In this document: piece by piece, positions 1 through 12,580 of the stretch | Numbering within the stretch: position 1 is the first letter of the stretch | Layout of the letters: every line of letters begins with the position of its first letter | Assembly: GCA_032191485.1 (NCBI GenBank) | Contig: JAVDOI010000008.1 | Coordinates: 21,957,049-22,021,048, forward strand | DNA from: Leptoclinus maculatus | Taxonomy: Eukaryota; Chordata; Actinopteri; Perciformes; Stichaeidae | DNA length: 64,000 bases | Direction: 5' to 3' | The notes under the pieces: model-generated | Told to the model about the DNA's origin: nothing | Seen by the model: the letters and a program-made list of their open reading frames with translations, nothing else | Databases searched by the model: none | Position numbers and translations under genes: made by a program

Positions 1-23
1 GGTTGAATTTGTCTGAGCTTTCA

Positions 24-547
24 CCATAGACTAATAAGAAGTGGACGTAGTCATCGTGACGTCACCCATTGGTTTGTGGACTGCCGTTTTGAAGCCTTGA
101 TTTTGGCAATTTTGCCGTTGCCATCTTGGATTATGGCCATCACCATGTTGCTTTTTTGCAACCAATGAACTAAGGTTTCAATATTTGGAATATGGAGGAG
201 TGGCGTAGAGACGCCGTATACGGCTCTGGTAGTGGCAGCGACCTGTAAATCACAGTATGCCCGCCCTAAAGCATACCCTGCTTTATGGTCTATTTGACTC
301 TAAATGGACCATAATCTACTAAATGAACATCATGCTGTATTGAAGAAGACTTGAAACTAGAGATTGAGACCATAAACTCATGTTTACAATGTTTACTGAG
401 GTAATAAATCAAGAGAGAAGTAGAGTCATTTTCTCATAGACTTCTATACAACCAGAGGAGTCGTCCCCTGCTGGTCAGTAGAGAGAATGCAGGTTTAAGA
501 CACTTCTGCTTTGGGTTCACTCTGCAGAACCGGAGGTTGCCGCCTGG
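24..547 (+). mobile_element. Repeat family R1, copy A
   Basis: Starts CCATAGACTAATAAGAAGTGG and runs through CGACCTGTAAATCACAG, CATGCTGTATTGAAGAAG and CTCATAGACTTCTATACAA to CCGGAGGTTGCCGCCTG. It is almost identical to copy C over its 3' half. Non-coding and abundant in perciform fish as I recall. Confidence 0.8.
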
Positions 548-548
548 C

Positions 549-1398
549 TTTCAAACAACGAATAAATGCATCAACCGATCACGGTAAACTTGGTTACTCC
601 TTTCAACCTTGAAAACGGCAGACCAGTTCCACTCCTTCCGTTCTTACCTTTCACAATAAAAGCCCGAGACATTAACACTGCGTAAATGTTTGACAGAGGG
701 AACTCAAATTCACTGGAAGCGTTTTGCTAAAAGGACACTCAATAAAACAGCTTACAGTAGCTTAGCCTATACAACAAGTTTCCTCAAACTTAGTGGTTGT
801 CCCTCTGCCAGTCCTGCAACTGTAACAAGCATTGCTGCCGGTCTGAAAAGTTTTGCTTCACAGGCAACGAATGTATGACAACGGTGATAAATGACACGCA
901 AAAGCTTAAAATGTGTGACATGATGCGCAAAATGTTCTTAATAGGTATGTATGTATATATACGCCTTCCGGTGAGACCACGTTGTTCCATCAAATCATAC
1001 AGAAACCTTACCAGCTCCTGACATGGTAGATTTTAATTGTCCATTATTCATGCTCAATTAGAGAAACAACAACAAACTGTGCTGGTATGTTTGAACTAAG
1101 TCCAACAGGCACTGTGTCTATTTGTCATTTTGATAATCCAGCCAGCTGGCCTCTCCATGTAAAGTGAATGCAGGTGTGGATGCTGTCCAAACCAGCACTG
1201 CCATTACAGGCAATTATGAACATTGAATATTGTTGTCAGTTTACGTGTGTAATATCCGTATTCAAATGACACCATCTCTGTCCGCTAACGATTGAAGGAG
1301 TCGTTTCGCAGAAACAAATGTGCAGCTTCCTGCTGAGGTGAATGTTGACACGCTGCAGAAATAGAACTGACAAATCTTCTGTTAAAAACTGCAGCGTG

Positions 1399-1399
<1 letters not shown>
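549..1399. other. Intergenic, nothing recognised
   Basis: Unique-looking sequence without supported coding; short frames have no family features. Confidence 0.5.

Positions 1400-1454
<55 letters not shown>
1400..1454. repeat. (CA)n microsatellite
   Basis: Pure CA repeat of about 55 bp. Confidence 0.98.
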
Positions 1455-1456
<2 letters not shown>

Positions 1457-2782
1457 TGATTTTAGTTCCAGCCTTCATTGATCCAGGAGATCAATGGTTA
1501 AAACATGTCCTTTTTAAAGAGTGTTACCAGAGTGTTTGTCTTTTCACCACAGCTGTGAGTGTAGTGGGAGAACATATGTATAATTTACACAGAACGTGTT
1601 AAGCAGCTTATAGCAGAGCTGTGCTTGTGGATGTGTTAAAATGTTTTCCGCTGTAGCGCTGCTTAGTGTCACCGTGCTGTTGTTCTGTGTGTGGCCTTGA
1701 ATGACCAGCCTCTTTTGTTTCCATTAGTTCCCTTCAAGATTCAGCTGCAATGCTTCAAACGATGCACAACTAAAGACAAAAATATTGAGCATAAAATGCT
1801 TACCTTAGAGATAAAAAATAAAATAGGGCTACAATTAGTGTTTACAGCGCAAGGCAATTGAGAATGAAACAAGTGGAACAACAACCTGCATATCTTGAAA
1901 CGGTTGCAAATGTTTCCTGCATGATATTAAATCATTATCATTATTAGCTGAAAGGATACGGCTGGTAATATTCTGTATAGACTGTCTCTCAATACTTTCT
2001 GAGTGGCTCTCAGTGACGAGCTCATTTGTTCCTACTGATAATAATATAATCTTATTTGTACAGAATTTTTCAAAACAGAGTTAGAAAGTGATTCACATGT
2101 ATTTTACAATCAAGATTTTAAAAAAGCAAAAATAAGTTCAGCACAATGATTACGTATATTCAATTAAATAAAAGGGCAGAGAATGAAACATTTAAGTTCA
2201 GAAGAAGGACGGCTGTGGAATGCTCTGCCAATTGGGTCACAAATACATACATTAAAATAAATAAAGGGCTAAATAATTTCCTAAACCAGCTGGTCACAGT
2301 CGTTTTTTAGCAAAAGTTGCCATAACAGAAGGAAAGGGAGCATTTGTTTGTGGACTATTTTTAGCTGTGTACTAATACACAACTACTGTTTCCAGTGGGT
2401 AAAAAGAACGTGGGATTGAGTCAAAATGAACTACAGTGTGTGTGTTCATGGTATTGAAGGAACAGCCAGTTTGTGGATGACTATGGACCTCTGTGGAGCT
2501 CGAGAGAAGGAAGATATATCAGGCTTTGAACACACAATACCTATTCAAAACTTCTAGTCATTGCTGGTTTGGGTCATTTCATGGGATTGTCATGGAAGAG
2601 AAAAGACTGGCGGGACCATTCAGTAGTCTATATATCCAACTGTTACTGAACACGGTCTTATCCAACCATGTCAGAGGGGTTCAGTCTGGTCCCAAGTGAG
2701 CTGGCTGGCCTGTACTTGAAGTGGTGAGGCGAGGCACGCTGAGCACCAGGGTGAAAATGAAGTGTCTGACATCACGATATAG
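1455..2782. other. Intergenic, AT-rich, nothing recognised
   Basis: AT-rich with several AATAAA words but no adjacent gene that would use them. Confidence 0.5.
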
Positions 2783-2816
2783 GTGTGTGTGTGTGTGTGT
2801 GTGTGAGTGTGTGTGA
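2783..2816. repeat. (GT)n microsatellite, interrupted
   Basis: GT repeat with one GA interruption. Confidence 0.95.
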
Positions 2817-3190
2817 GTCACCATGTTTGTGTGTTAGAAAAAGAGAGTGATGCGAGTCATAGACTGGAGAGCGTTTGAGTTAAAAGTGTCATTTGCACTG
2901 TACATGTCGGTTCACATGTGCATGTGAGCGATCATGTTTTCTATGCACGACAATATACTGCATACACTCATGTGTGTTGACATATGTGTTTGTGCACTCA
3001 CATATAACTGTGTGCCCTGAACATCTCCTCTGTGCTCTTCTCTAATTATATTCATAACAGCAATCTGAATGTGCAGGGCCCATGATGAATGTGCCACCCA
3101 AGTGTGACTCGCTCCTAATAGGATTCTGGGATACGCCAGCAGTCGACAACAGGGGCCCCGAGTGGCCAACAACGCCCCACGCCTCGGTGT

Positions 3191-3220
<30 letters not shown>
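3191..3220. repeat. (CA)n microsatellite
   Basis: Pure CA repeat. Confidence 0.95.
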
Positions 3221-3221
<1 letters not shown>

Positions 3222-3384
3222 ATGCAGGAATAAATGGACTTGTACTGCACACAACGTAATGACATACACACAGTATGAGAAGTTCACATGGTTGTGTCAG
3301 TGAGCTTTCTTTTCTCTTCACTCCCCCCTCCTCTTTATCCTTCACTCCTGATGAATTTTGTCGTGAATCTCACCTTCGTCGCAT

Positions 3385-3660
3385 GGGCGGTGCCAGGAGC
3401 GGGTTTACAGGGCGGGTTAAACCCTGACTGTTTTTCAGCAAAGCCTCACCTCTGACGTCACGAGCAAACAATGAGGTGGCTAAGCTGGAAATGGCAGATA
3501 GCGCCGCAAGCCACGGTAACGGCTCCAACAGAGCTAACAACGGTAACAGTGTCGACAGAGATCACCGTGTTAATGGGGGGTTCGCACTCACCGGGTCGAC
3601 CAGTCTTCCATGACGCCGCTGTCCCACTGCTAGACTGCTTTGAATGGGGGGGGGGGGGGC
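3385..3660. repeat. Probable interspersed repeat with GGTAAC/GCTAAC units
   Basis: CACGGTAACGGCTCCAACAG, AGCTAACAACGGTAACAG and a terminal run of 12 G at about 3647-3658. Similar GTTAGC-rich sequence occurs at 34.86 kb. The element is not identified. Confidence 0.35.
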
Positions 3661-4389
3661 AATAAGAGATTTTCGTCACTTTTTTAGCTAACAGTCTGTA
3701 AATGGCGATTAATGGCATCTTTCCTCCTCTTTTTTCTTCTCTATTGATGTATTCCACACCTAAATACTTTGTCACAGTCACATCACGGGGGCTCTTAGCT
3801 CTGAAACAGCAGTGGCAATAAACGTAATGACCTGAACACACATCACCACAAATCTGCACACAAAGACAGATGGAGTATTTACGGGCCAACACTATTTTAA
3901 CTGTAATTCTAATATATCTCAACTTGTACATGGTCACATAGTTTAGTCATTCATGTTACACAACAGTGTTTGCACTGCAATGTGTTTCAAGGCCAAAGGA
4001 AAGTTGGGGGTGAGGGGTGACCAGTCTGTGGTATGTAAAGGTCTGTGTGGTTATTCTGTAACAGCCTGGTGTTTTTTCAGGTGATTCAATGAAGGTAAAC
4101 ACAGTGTCTGTAGCGGCACTGCGCTCTGAGCCGCTATTTCTCAGAGACTGCGGACTTCTCGACATGTCAGTCCTCCATAAAGTCGGTCTAACATTTGATC
4201 ATGTGGTCAGTTATTGCAAACTTGCGTGCGCTACACAGGTTCACCAAACCCAGGTCAGAGCTCAGCAGGAACCAACGTGTTTTAAACAGAATGATAGGAG
4301 CAAACGTGCTGACGGAGCGGTATACAGGCTTTTTAAAATGATTTGGTTTTATTGTATTGTTAAGAAAGTAATGCTCAGTTTTGATTGAC

Positions 4390-4585
4390 GCGGTCAGAGA
4401 GGTATTCCTTTAACTATATATTTATTATTGAGGCTGTAGTTTGCTGAGGTGTTGCACTGGACTTCATTATATTGAGGAACATGTTTCATTATAGCACAAT
4501 CCAGTACAACAACACCGCCAACCTCAGTATTAGTGCATTCAACTGCCGGTAGGTGTATTAAAAAAGTGGCCAGTGAAATATGAGA
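4390..4585. repeat. Probable interspersed repeat
   Basis: GAGGTGTTGCACTGGACTTC, ATTATATTGAGGAACATG and GGTAGGTGTATTAAAAAAG followed by TGGCCAGTG resemble a fish repeat ending in ACCTAATAAAGTGGCCAGTG. Class unknown. Confidence 0.4.
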
Positions 4586-5139
4586 ACTGTTCTTCAACCA
4601 TACCGACCAATCAGAATGAACCCCTGCACGCCTGTCACTAGAATGCGTCTGCTCAAAATACTAATGTAAATGCACCCACACTGTAATTTGAAGGACTCAG
4701 AGTTGCCCCATAAGTCTAATATGAACAGAGCATGCCTCTAACTAAACTATTGGAATGATTTAAATGATCAGCTACTCTTTTCTGTTGCTAAGGAGTCCAC
4801 GTTTGATGTGCCCTTGTAGCTTTATGCTCCACGTTCCACGTAGCAGCCCTGCTATAAATACCAGCTCTGCAGGGCTCTGCAACTTCAGTATTTGTTGAGA
4901 CTGAGTCACTGAGGTGTTGCTTCAATAATGCGGTTGCTTTTGAGGCTTTAGTTTTGTGGTGTTTTAGTGTCCGTCTATCTGCTGGTGAGCTGCCACTTGT
5001 GACCACGGTGTCAACAACACTCCATGCGTGTGAATTGCTTGTGATTGATGGCAGCCACGCAGTCAGTTTTGAACTTTGCAGTCATTATTTGTCTCATGCT
5101 CATATTTTCATGTTAATCATATGGCAAACAAGGTTAATT

Positions 5140-5250
5140 TTATTGGTAATAACTTTTATAATATAAAATCAAACTTGAACCATAACGGTAAAATCAGCAG
5201 TACTGATTTCATTTTTACGGTAAAATTCTGGCAACTGCAGCTGCCAGTGT
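5140..5250. repeat. MITE-like fragment with a 20-bp near-palindrome
   Basis: TTTTTACGGTAAAATTCTGGCA leads into CTGGCAACTGCAGCTGCCAG (5228-5247), whose ends are perfect 6-bp inverted repeats. It looks like the centre or one arm of a palindromic MITE. Confidence 0.4.
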
Positions 5251-5727
5251 TATTTGCTCTACTGCTATTGCACTACAGTGCTAATATCTCTTCAACAGCA
5301 CGGTCTTATTCCAGAATATTACCATATTCATTACCATATTCAGGGATATTACATTGTCCCTTTGTATAGGTTGTGTTCTATATGCCTCTAACACAGCATC
5401 TGTCTAATAATCTGCACATTAGCATAAGAAAGAGCTGTGTTTTCTACCTTCAGGTTCAATTAGGGTTTCTGCACCTTTCCAGGTACGCGGAGGCGAGATC
5501 TGAGACTCAGAGTGGATGTATGGGATAAGACGTATAGTCAAAGGCCTTTCCTCCGGGACGCCATTACAGCGGCGAGATGGGACAGGAGGCCCTCGCTGCA
5601 CAAACACACGCCACTCGGCATCCATCCGTCAAAGTGTCAGCCTGGTTTCTCCTCTCCTGCCTCCCAAGGAATCCATTGTGAGGAGGCAGAGTCCCGCTGC
5701 ACTGAGCTGTAGTGTCTTGTAGCCCTG

Positions 5728-5771
5728 TATATATAAATATATATATATATATATAATACATATATATATCA
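5728..5771. repeat. (TA)n tract
   Basis: TA-rich repeat with small interruptions. Confidence 0.9.
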
Positions 5772-6239
5772 CATATATCCGTTCTGTGACTGACATCAAA
5801 GCCGCGCCCCGTTTGATGTGTTGGCCGTCCCGGTTGGTCCCAGATGAGCAGGAGGGGTCCACTCACACACACACACAAACATGCATACATGGACATGCAC
5901 ACAGGCATGCAGGGTACTGGACAGCCTATCAGGCCCCCAGCAGGCCCCTCAACAGGGCTCTGATGGGCTGTGGCATTGATAGACCATCTGTAACTGTGTC
6001 ACGTTGGATTACACTGAGCGCGAGAGAAAAACACAAAAGAGGGTAGAAGACGAGGGATGGAGGGAGGGAGGGAGGAGGGGGAGAGCAAGATCAAACTCTC
6101 TCCTCCTCCAAGAGAGCCTCTTTCTGTCTTTCTCTCAGAGACAGGTCCTTATCCTGGAAGAAAAGACTTAATCCCTAACCCCCCCATCTCCCCCAATTTC
6201 CCACCTCCCTCCTCTCCTTGCTCTCTCTCGCTGCCCCTG

Positions 6240-6274
<35 letters not shown>

Positions 6275-6864
6275 TGCTGAGGGACAGTAGTGTCTCAGCT
6301 GTAAGGCTTTGTGTTCCTCCTGGGAACCTGCCTGGGAGATTGATCTGCGCAACGTGAGGAGCACAAAGACCTAGTGGTTTCCGCGTCACAGAGCCAGCCA
6401 CGTATCAAGATGTATCCGGCGTGGGAGTAGCCATACCTGTCTTATCGCATCACGGCTAAACGGACAGATGACATGAGGAGGAGGAGGAGAGGAGCGCAGG
6501 GGGAGGAGAGGAGAGGAGAGGGGGTCGGACGGGGTCGCCCTGCTCGTATTTGACATAAATTGCAGGGAAAAGAGAAGGAGTCCATGTTGGGGTGTGGTGT
6601 TTTTGTCTTTGTTTGTCATCAGAAGCTCTGAAAGAGAAGAGAGACGAGATGTTCTAGTTATCTTGTGCCAGTTATTATATAAAAGTATCAGAAAAGGGAT
6701 CAAAACATCGGTCCTAATATATAGAATGCACATCACCAAATATACACAAATGCATTCCATTGCACATAAAAGTGACCTCTTAAATACATGGATACAAATG
6801 TTACCATATTTGACCTTTTTTGTCACAGTTTGACAGTAACACTTAGAAGTCAAAGAAAAGACAC
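5772..6864. other. Intergenic with low-complexity purine and pyrimidine blocks
   Basis: GGGA-rich stretch at 6057-6080, C/T-rich stretch at 6100-6272 and GGAGGA/GAGAGGA stretch at 6476-6522; no gene. Confidence 0.5.
6241..6272. repeat. (CT)n microsatellite
   Basis: Pure CT repeat inside a longer pyrimidine-rich stretch. Confidence 0.95.
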
Positions 6865-6990
6865 AGCGTGTTCTCACTCCCAACTCGTCAAGTACCGACG
6901 CCTGGTCGCTACATTATGTACGCAACTTAAGTTATGTAACAAACGTTCTTTAACCCAAACCATGATCTTTTCCTGAACCTAACCAAGTAC
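6865..6990. mobile_element. Repeat family R2, inverted fold-back of two pieces
   Basis: 6865-6910 is the R2 head in + orientation (GTTCTCACTCCCAACTCGTC). 6914-6990 is R2 body in - orientation (ACCCAAACCATGATCTTTTC, CTGAACCTAACCAAG). The two parts face each other with almost no spacer. Confidence 0.6.
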
Positions 6991-7194
6991 TCTTTGTTTG
7001 AATTCCCAACGTTAACCACCCAAGATTCAGCTGTCTGAGCAGAATCAAGACAGAAAGTAAGAGGTGATGGACAATGTTGTTGTTGTTAATTCTGGTGTCA
7101 CTTGTTACTGTATGAAAACCTGTATTCCTTTATGTCACATTTGTATTATTATGCTGATGTATAACTGCTTGGTATCTTAATGAATCCAAAGTCT

Positions 7195-7435
7195 GGGGCG
7201 ACTGTGGCTAAGTGAAGAGCAGGGTCGTCCTTCAATCATCGGCGGTTCGATTCCCAGCTCCGCTTAACCCCAAAATGTCTCCCGTAGCTGTGCCTACGGT
7301 GTGTGAATGAGTTAGTCTGATAGGCAGGTGGCACTTAGCCCCTGTCTTCAGTGTGTGAATGGGTGAATGATGACAAGTAGTGTTAAAGCGCTTTGAGTGG
7401 TTGGAAAGACTACAAGTACAGTCCATTGACCAAAT
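7195..7435 (+). mobile_element. tRNA-derived SINE with L2-like tail
   Basis: The RNA polymerase III A box (TGGCTAAGTGA, 7205-7215) and B box (GGTTCGATTCC, 7244-7254) lie in a tRNA-like head. A body follows, then the tail AAAGCGCTTTGAGTGG...ACAGTCCATT, common to several fish SINEs mobilised by L2-type LINEs. Confidence 0.8.
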
Positions 7436-7586
7436 ATAAGTGGATTAAAAATGGCAACCATATTTTTAGTTTGGACAACCGACAGCTGATGCCTGCTTTT
7501 TAGAAAACTTTTAAAAGTTAGTGTGAGCCCTGCTAAGTACTGCCTGCTTCACATGATTTGCACCTTGCCAGTAAATCTGTGTCGCC

Positions 7587-7693
7587 CACACACACACACA
7601 CACACACACACGGGCAAAATAATAAGCACCCCGAGGCTCTGCCAAGGCCTCCATGCCTTTGTGATAGATGGCATTCCTTTTTCTGTTTTTTAT

Positions 7694-7728
<35 letters not shown>
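7587..7728. repeat. Two (CA)n microsatellites
   Basis: CA arrays at 7587-7611 and 7695-7728 separated by about 85 bp of unique sequence. Confidence 0.95.
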
Positions 7729-7731
<3 letters not shown>

Positions 7732-7935
7732 TCAGTGAGATCCAGTCTCTGGCTCCACTGTGCGCTAGTGTATCTAAGAATCCTATTTTGCTGTTCCATT
7801 GTGCGAGTGGAGATAGAGGCCCATCACTGAGAGCGCAAGGTCACCGAACACATCAGCACAAAAGAGCCCTATCTCCCGCTCTCTGTCCGTGTGTACACGT
7901 GTGTGCTCCCTCTCTCTATCTATCCATCTCCCTGC

Positions 7936-7974
<39 letters not shown>
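7936..7974. repeat. (CT)n(CA)n microsatellite
   Basis: CT repeat passing directly into CA repeat. Confidence 0.95.
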
Positions 7975-8539
7975 TCTCCATCTCCCGCCGCCGTCACTCT
8001 CTCTTATTCATTCACTCGACGAGCCAAGAGCAGACAGCTCCTCGAATGTCCTGACCTCAAATACGCTGAAATAGCCACAATAGCCTCCCAAAATATCAAG
8101 CCACTCAATCTGGGCCGAGAGACTCGGAGATTCTATTTATCAGGACATGAAGAGCGCGGACTGGCATTGTGAGATTGGGATCGCGGACTCTGGGGGTTTC
8201 AAATGGAGACGGCAACAACCTGGAAGAAAACTTTATCATACGGCTCACCCTTCATTAGACGATGCGATAGAGGGAGTCATCTGTTAAAGTGTTCATCCCA
8301 CTTTTATGCATTCTTACACTGTTTGATCCTGGATGGACAGGTGTTTAGGACTGTACAGTCCACAGAGGGAACTGGAGGTGAGTGAACTTGAGGCTAACTT
8401 CAGGTAAAGCCGGTTCTCTCTCGGGGCGAGTCACAAGCATCAAACGCGTTTAAAAGGAATCTTTAGCACGAAGGGCACCATCTGGATCTTGGGGTTAGAA
8501 TCTTTACATGTCACACATTATATGATCTGATCAGCCGAC

Positions 8540-9390
8540 CAGACTGGAACAGATCCTGAAATCTAGGTGTAGTTATGTATTCAGACCTCAACCTGAACAG
8601 CCATATCAAGACAATTACAAAATCAGCCTCCTATCACCTGAAGAATATATCAAGGGTTAGAGGACTTATGTCTCAACAGGATTTGGAAAAACGTGTCCAT
8701 GCATTTATCTTCAGTAGACTGGACTACTGTAACGGTGTGTTTACAGGTCTCTGTAACAAGTCAATCAGAAAGCTGCAGCTCGAGTCCTCACTAAGACCAA
8801 GAAAGAGGATCACATCACTCCAGTTCTGAGGTCTTTGCACTGGCTTCCTGTCCAACAAAGAATTGACTTTAAAATCCTGCTGTTGGTTTATAAAGCACTG
8901 AATGGTTTAGGGCCAAAATACATCTCTGATCTGCTGCTACCTTATGAACCATCCCGACCCCTTAGGTGGTCTGGGACCGGTCTGCTTTCTGTTCCCAGAG
9001 TCAGAACTAAACATGGAGAAGCAGCGTTCAGTGTTTCTGCTCCACATATCTGGAACAAAGTCCAGAAAGCTGCAGGTCTGCTGAGACCCTCAGCTCCTTT
9101 AAATCAGGATGGAAGACTTTTCTGTTTGCTGCCTTTAATTGAACCAGATTCAAGGATATTAATCAATTTCTGCATTTTAATACTGTATTTTATTTCTTAC
9201 ACTGCAACTATTATTCTATTTTTTTAGCTTTTTACTGTTTTAATGACTGTTTTTAAAGTTTCAATCAATATTCTTAATTGTTTTTAAATCTCCTTTTCTT
9301 TTGCCTTATGTTTTGATGTTTTTAATGTTTTTATTACTTTGAATTACCTTATTGTTGAAATGTGCTACACAAATAAACTTGCCTTGCCTT
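8540..9390 (+). mobile_element. L2-type LINE 3' fragment (decayed reverse transcriptase C-terminus)
   Basis: Two overlapping frames give NLGVVMYSDLNLNSHI, SRLDYCNGVF, then LHWLPVQQRIDFKILL and YISDLLLPYEPSRPLR, typical of the end of fish L2/Maui reverse transcriptases. The frame shifts near 8780-8830, so it is a pseudogene; the 5' part is absent. The 3' end, with ACAAATAAACTTGCCTTG, matches the usual L2 terminus. Confidence 0.85.
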
Positions 9391-10009
9391 ACAGGCACAT
9401 AAAGAAAAGAACATCACACAGAGCCTCCAGACAGACACACCATGTACATTTTAAAGGATATGTTAAAATGTTAAAAGAAAGCAGCAGTTTTGTACCTTAA
9501 AAGAAATAATACACAATCAGAATGTACAATTTTAGATTTTAAGTGCGTGTGAGTGTGCACACATTAGTCATTTTCTTCATAGAAATCATTCAGACAAATG
9601 ATTTCTCCCGTCCAGCGTGACAGCAGTGACCAAACTCTCTCGATGTGAGTATTTTAGATATTACTATCCTTTAAAGAGTTAAGAATCAGGACTTCAACTG
9701 TCAAATTTCTCTCACCCGCACAACTCAAAGTACACTAATTGCTGATCTGGGCTCAGAAGCGTGCAGGGGGCTGAGATGAGGAAATGAAGCGTCACAGGTC
9801 CAACTGTGCTCTCAACCTTGATCCTGACCAGAGGTGTTTTGTGGGATCATCTTAACCCACATGGACCCGTTCACACTTGTGATGGATCCAAACATTTCCT
9901 GGCTCAGCAGTCTGCTGTGGAAGAGGTTTAACACCTAACAGTGTCATTTCAGTTCACCTTTTTTACATTTTGTTTTATTGCTTCAACTGATACAAACTAG
10001 AATGACCAC

Positions 10010-10315
10010 CTTGTCGTCGTACGCCTCCGCCAACCAGTCATGTTGCAGCTCACGTCCAAGTCTGTCCAAGATCTCATCACTTCCTCAATTCATCCCGTTA
10101 GACATTTGTGTGAAGCTGTCATAATTATGGTATGAATTCTTGGGTTATGGCCAAAAATGTGTTTTCAGAGGTCACAGTGACCTTCGACCACCAAAATCGA
10201 ATCACTTCTACCTTCAGTGCAAGTGGACGTTTGTGCCAAATTTAAAAGAGATTCCCTGCCGGTGATCCAGAGATATCTAGTTCAAGAGAATGGGACGGAT
10301 GGACGGACAACCCGT
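10010..10315 (+). repeat. Interspersed repeat common in fish genomes
   Basis: Contains GAGGTCACAGTGACCTTCGA, CCACCAAAATCGAATCAC, CAAGTGGACGTTTGTGCCAA and GGACGGATGGACGGACAACC, which I recognise as a recurrent non-coding fish repeat. It carries no coding. Confidence 0.55.
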
Positions 10316-10399
10316 TTCTTCACCATTGCTGCAGTGAACACCTGGGTTCAGGTACGTTTCTCCCTTTGCTGCACAGAAACAAATGCACTCAATGTCTAG

Positions 10400-10700
10400 G
10401 AATTCTGAGCTTTCTGTCTCATTAGACAAGCGGAGCAGCCACCATCATGACGATCTGATGACCCGCGCTGTCTTCATCATCACCACAGCACACATCATTA
10501 TCATTAATGATCTTTAAAGATAAACCCCCGCTTCGCTACTTTGAGGAGCCTGATGCACTATGGCTTCGGGGGCCCGCGCTCTCTAAATCAAACGCACGCC
10601 TGCCGAGTCTCTTCAGAAATATATTTAGCATCTCCAAGGAGACGCGTTTTCTATCTCCCATTTCCAAATAGATCATCACTGAGAATGCTCCTAGTATAGA
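10400..10700. promoter_or_regulatory. Candidate conserved non-coding element
   Basis: Non-repetitive, with two abutting palindromes: ATCATTAATGAT (10500-10511) and TCTTTAAAGA (10511-10520), followed by GC-rich sequence. The pattern is enhancer-like; function is inferred only. Confidence 0.3.
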
Positions 10701-10944
10701 GGTCCCAAGTGAAAGAAGTCATGGCTGGCCTGGATCCTGACGCAGACATAAACAATCCGCAGTATGTGGGCCAACAACCATGGAGGAAGTGTGACATAAA
10801 GGGGAACAGTAAGACATGATACATTCTGCTATTACCAGCTAGTGTCCGACACATACAGAGAGGAGTTTTCTGTCATTAATCCACTGAGATATAGGTGGGT
10901 CCGTATGGATTCTTGGCAGCCAACACTAGGGTTTGATAGGGTTT

Positions 10945-10946
<2 letters not shown>

Positions 10947-11037
<91 letters not shown>

Positions 11038-11049
11038 GTGTGTGTGTGG
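10947..11049. repeat. (TG)n microsatellite
   Basis: 89 bp of pure TG, then AGG and a short second TG block. Confidence 0.98.
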
Positions 11050-11788
11050 CAGCACTGCAGCATGCTACATAAATATTGTAGTGGCTTCTTAACCATCCTC
11101 TAGAGTCTCCTCTTGGCAACTGGAAGTGAATAATGCATCGCCGAGATGCTGCAAAGATAGTGCTTTATTACAGTTTTGAAGTATAATATGAGTTGTTTGC
11201 CTCTGAAACGGCTCAGAGGGGGAAACGCTGCTACTTATCGTGGACCTTTTTTATGGGCCACCCCCCCCCTTCTGATTCATATTTAATAATTCAGGTTATC
11301 TCACATAAAGCAGAATTGTTTTTTAAGTCATGGAACTAGCACACGTCGATAACATTTGATAGAGAAAACTAAAGCTGGTGGGGTTTTTTGGGATCTGGTA
11401 TTTTGGTTTTCTTTTTGTGCCTGCTGGTGTTTCCATGGTGATATAAATCATTTTTCTTCCTCTTAACAATGGATCAAATGGAGCTAAAAACAGAATCAAA
11501 GCAGCTTGCGGATACAGCTTTTAAATAAAAGCTTGGATTTCTTGATTATACTGAAAATGTATAAAACGTATTGAGTTATTTTAGTAGGTTTTAAAAAAAG
11601 TAAGCTCCAGAAATTGAGCACACGGTTTCCTGCGCCTATCAAAATAATTTGTGACAGAAATAAATGATATAAAAACATACAAAGAATTTATTTTTCTAAC
11701 TTTTTCAGTATCACGACAGTCCGTTCCAGTTCTGCAGCTATCTATTCTCCCAGCCTTTATTTATTGTGATACAGAATCCCACTTCCTA

Positions 11789-11791
<3 letters not shown>

Positions 11792-11828
<37 letters not shown>
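11792..11828. repeat. (CA)n microsatellite
   Basis: Pure CA repeat. Confidence 0.95.
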
Positions 11829-11830
<2 letters not shown>

Positions 11831-12029
11831 GTGACATCACATTAAAGCGTGACAACAGTTTCCTCTCAAAATCATCAGAGAGGAAAAATAAGAGTTGGGG
11901 GAGAATTAACTGTTAGAAAATGGCACAAATAGTGCAGCTTGAAGTCGACCGGGGGTAGTTCAGGAGATATAGTGCTGAGAGGCCCCGACTCTCTTACGAT
12001 GCGCATTCTCTTTCATCTGCTAAACAAAT

Positions 12030-12580
12030 GTGTGAGATCTAAAGGCTTCTCCCATAGTTGTTATGCTAACCTTGGAGAGCCAAGCCACTCCATTAGCATT
12101 TGAAGCAGCTAAATATTAGCTAAGAAAGAGAGTGCTCCCATTTGAAGGCATGAGAAAAAGTCAGCCGCCTTTGGTGCCTAACCATCTGTGCTGGCGTCTC
12201 TCCCTGCACTGCAAACACGACTGCAGGAGCCGCCCGGAGCTCAGGCCGCGCTGACGCCTCGCACTTTGAGCCCTGCCTCTGGAAATAAGCCTTTCTTACG
12301 CCACAATAAAATAAAAAAAATTCCGATAGGCTCCAGTGCTTCTCTCCATCCAAATGAAGCTGTTTGGGCTCAACACCAAAGCAGGCAATTTTCCATGACA
12401 AGTCCACTTTTTGAAAATCACTGGGTTCTTGTGTGATTACTTGTGGACGCTCTGCCAAAGCAAACGACTCGCGTGGTGGGTTTTAAAACCCCGGGGCTGC
12501 GGAGGAAAGCTCCAAACTACATCAAACTGTCATTCATTCCCACTCTTTTCATGAGGCCTGGAAATAAAGTGGATTGTGTA
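12030..12580. promoter_or_regulatory. Candidate conserved non-coding element
   Basis: A long non-repetitive stretch with TTAGCATTTGAAGC, CTAAATATTAGCTAAG and a GC-rich CpG-bearing middle (12220-12270). No coding is supported; the 112-codon - strand frame has no known domain. Confidence 0.25.

Noticed and set aside
7195..7265. tRNA gene
   Set aside because: A and B boxes are present but the sequence continues into a SINE body and tail, and a proper cloverleaf with paired acceptor stem is not evident.
12120..12458. 112-codon - strand frame
   Set aside because: No recognisable family and no promoter or splice support.
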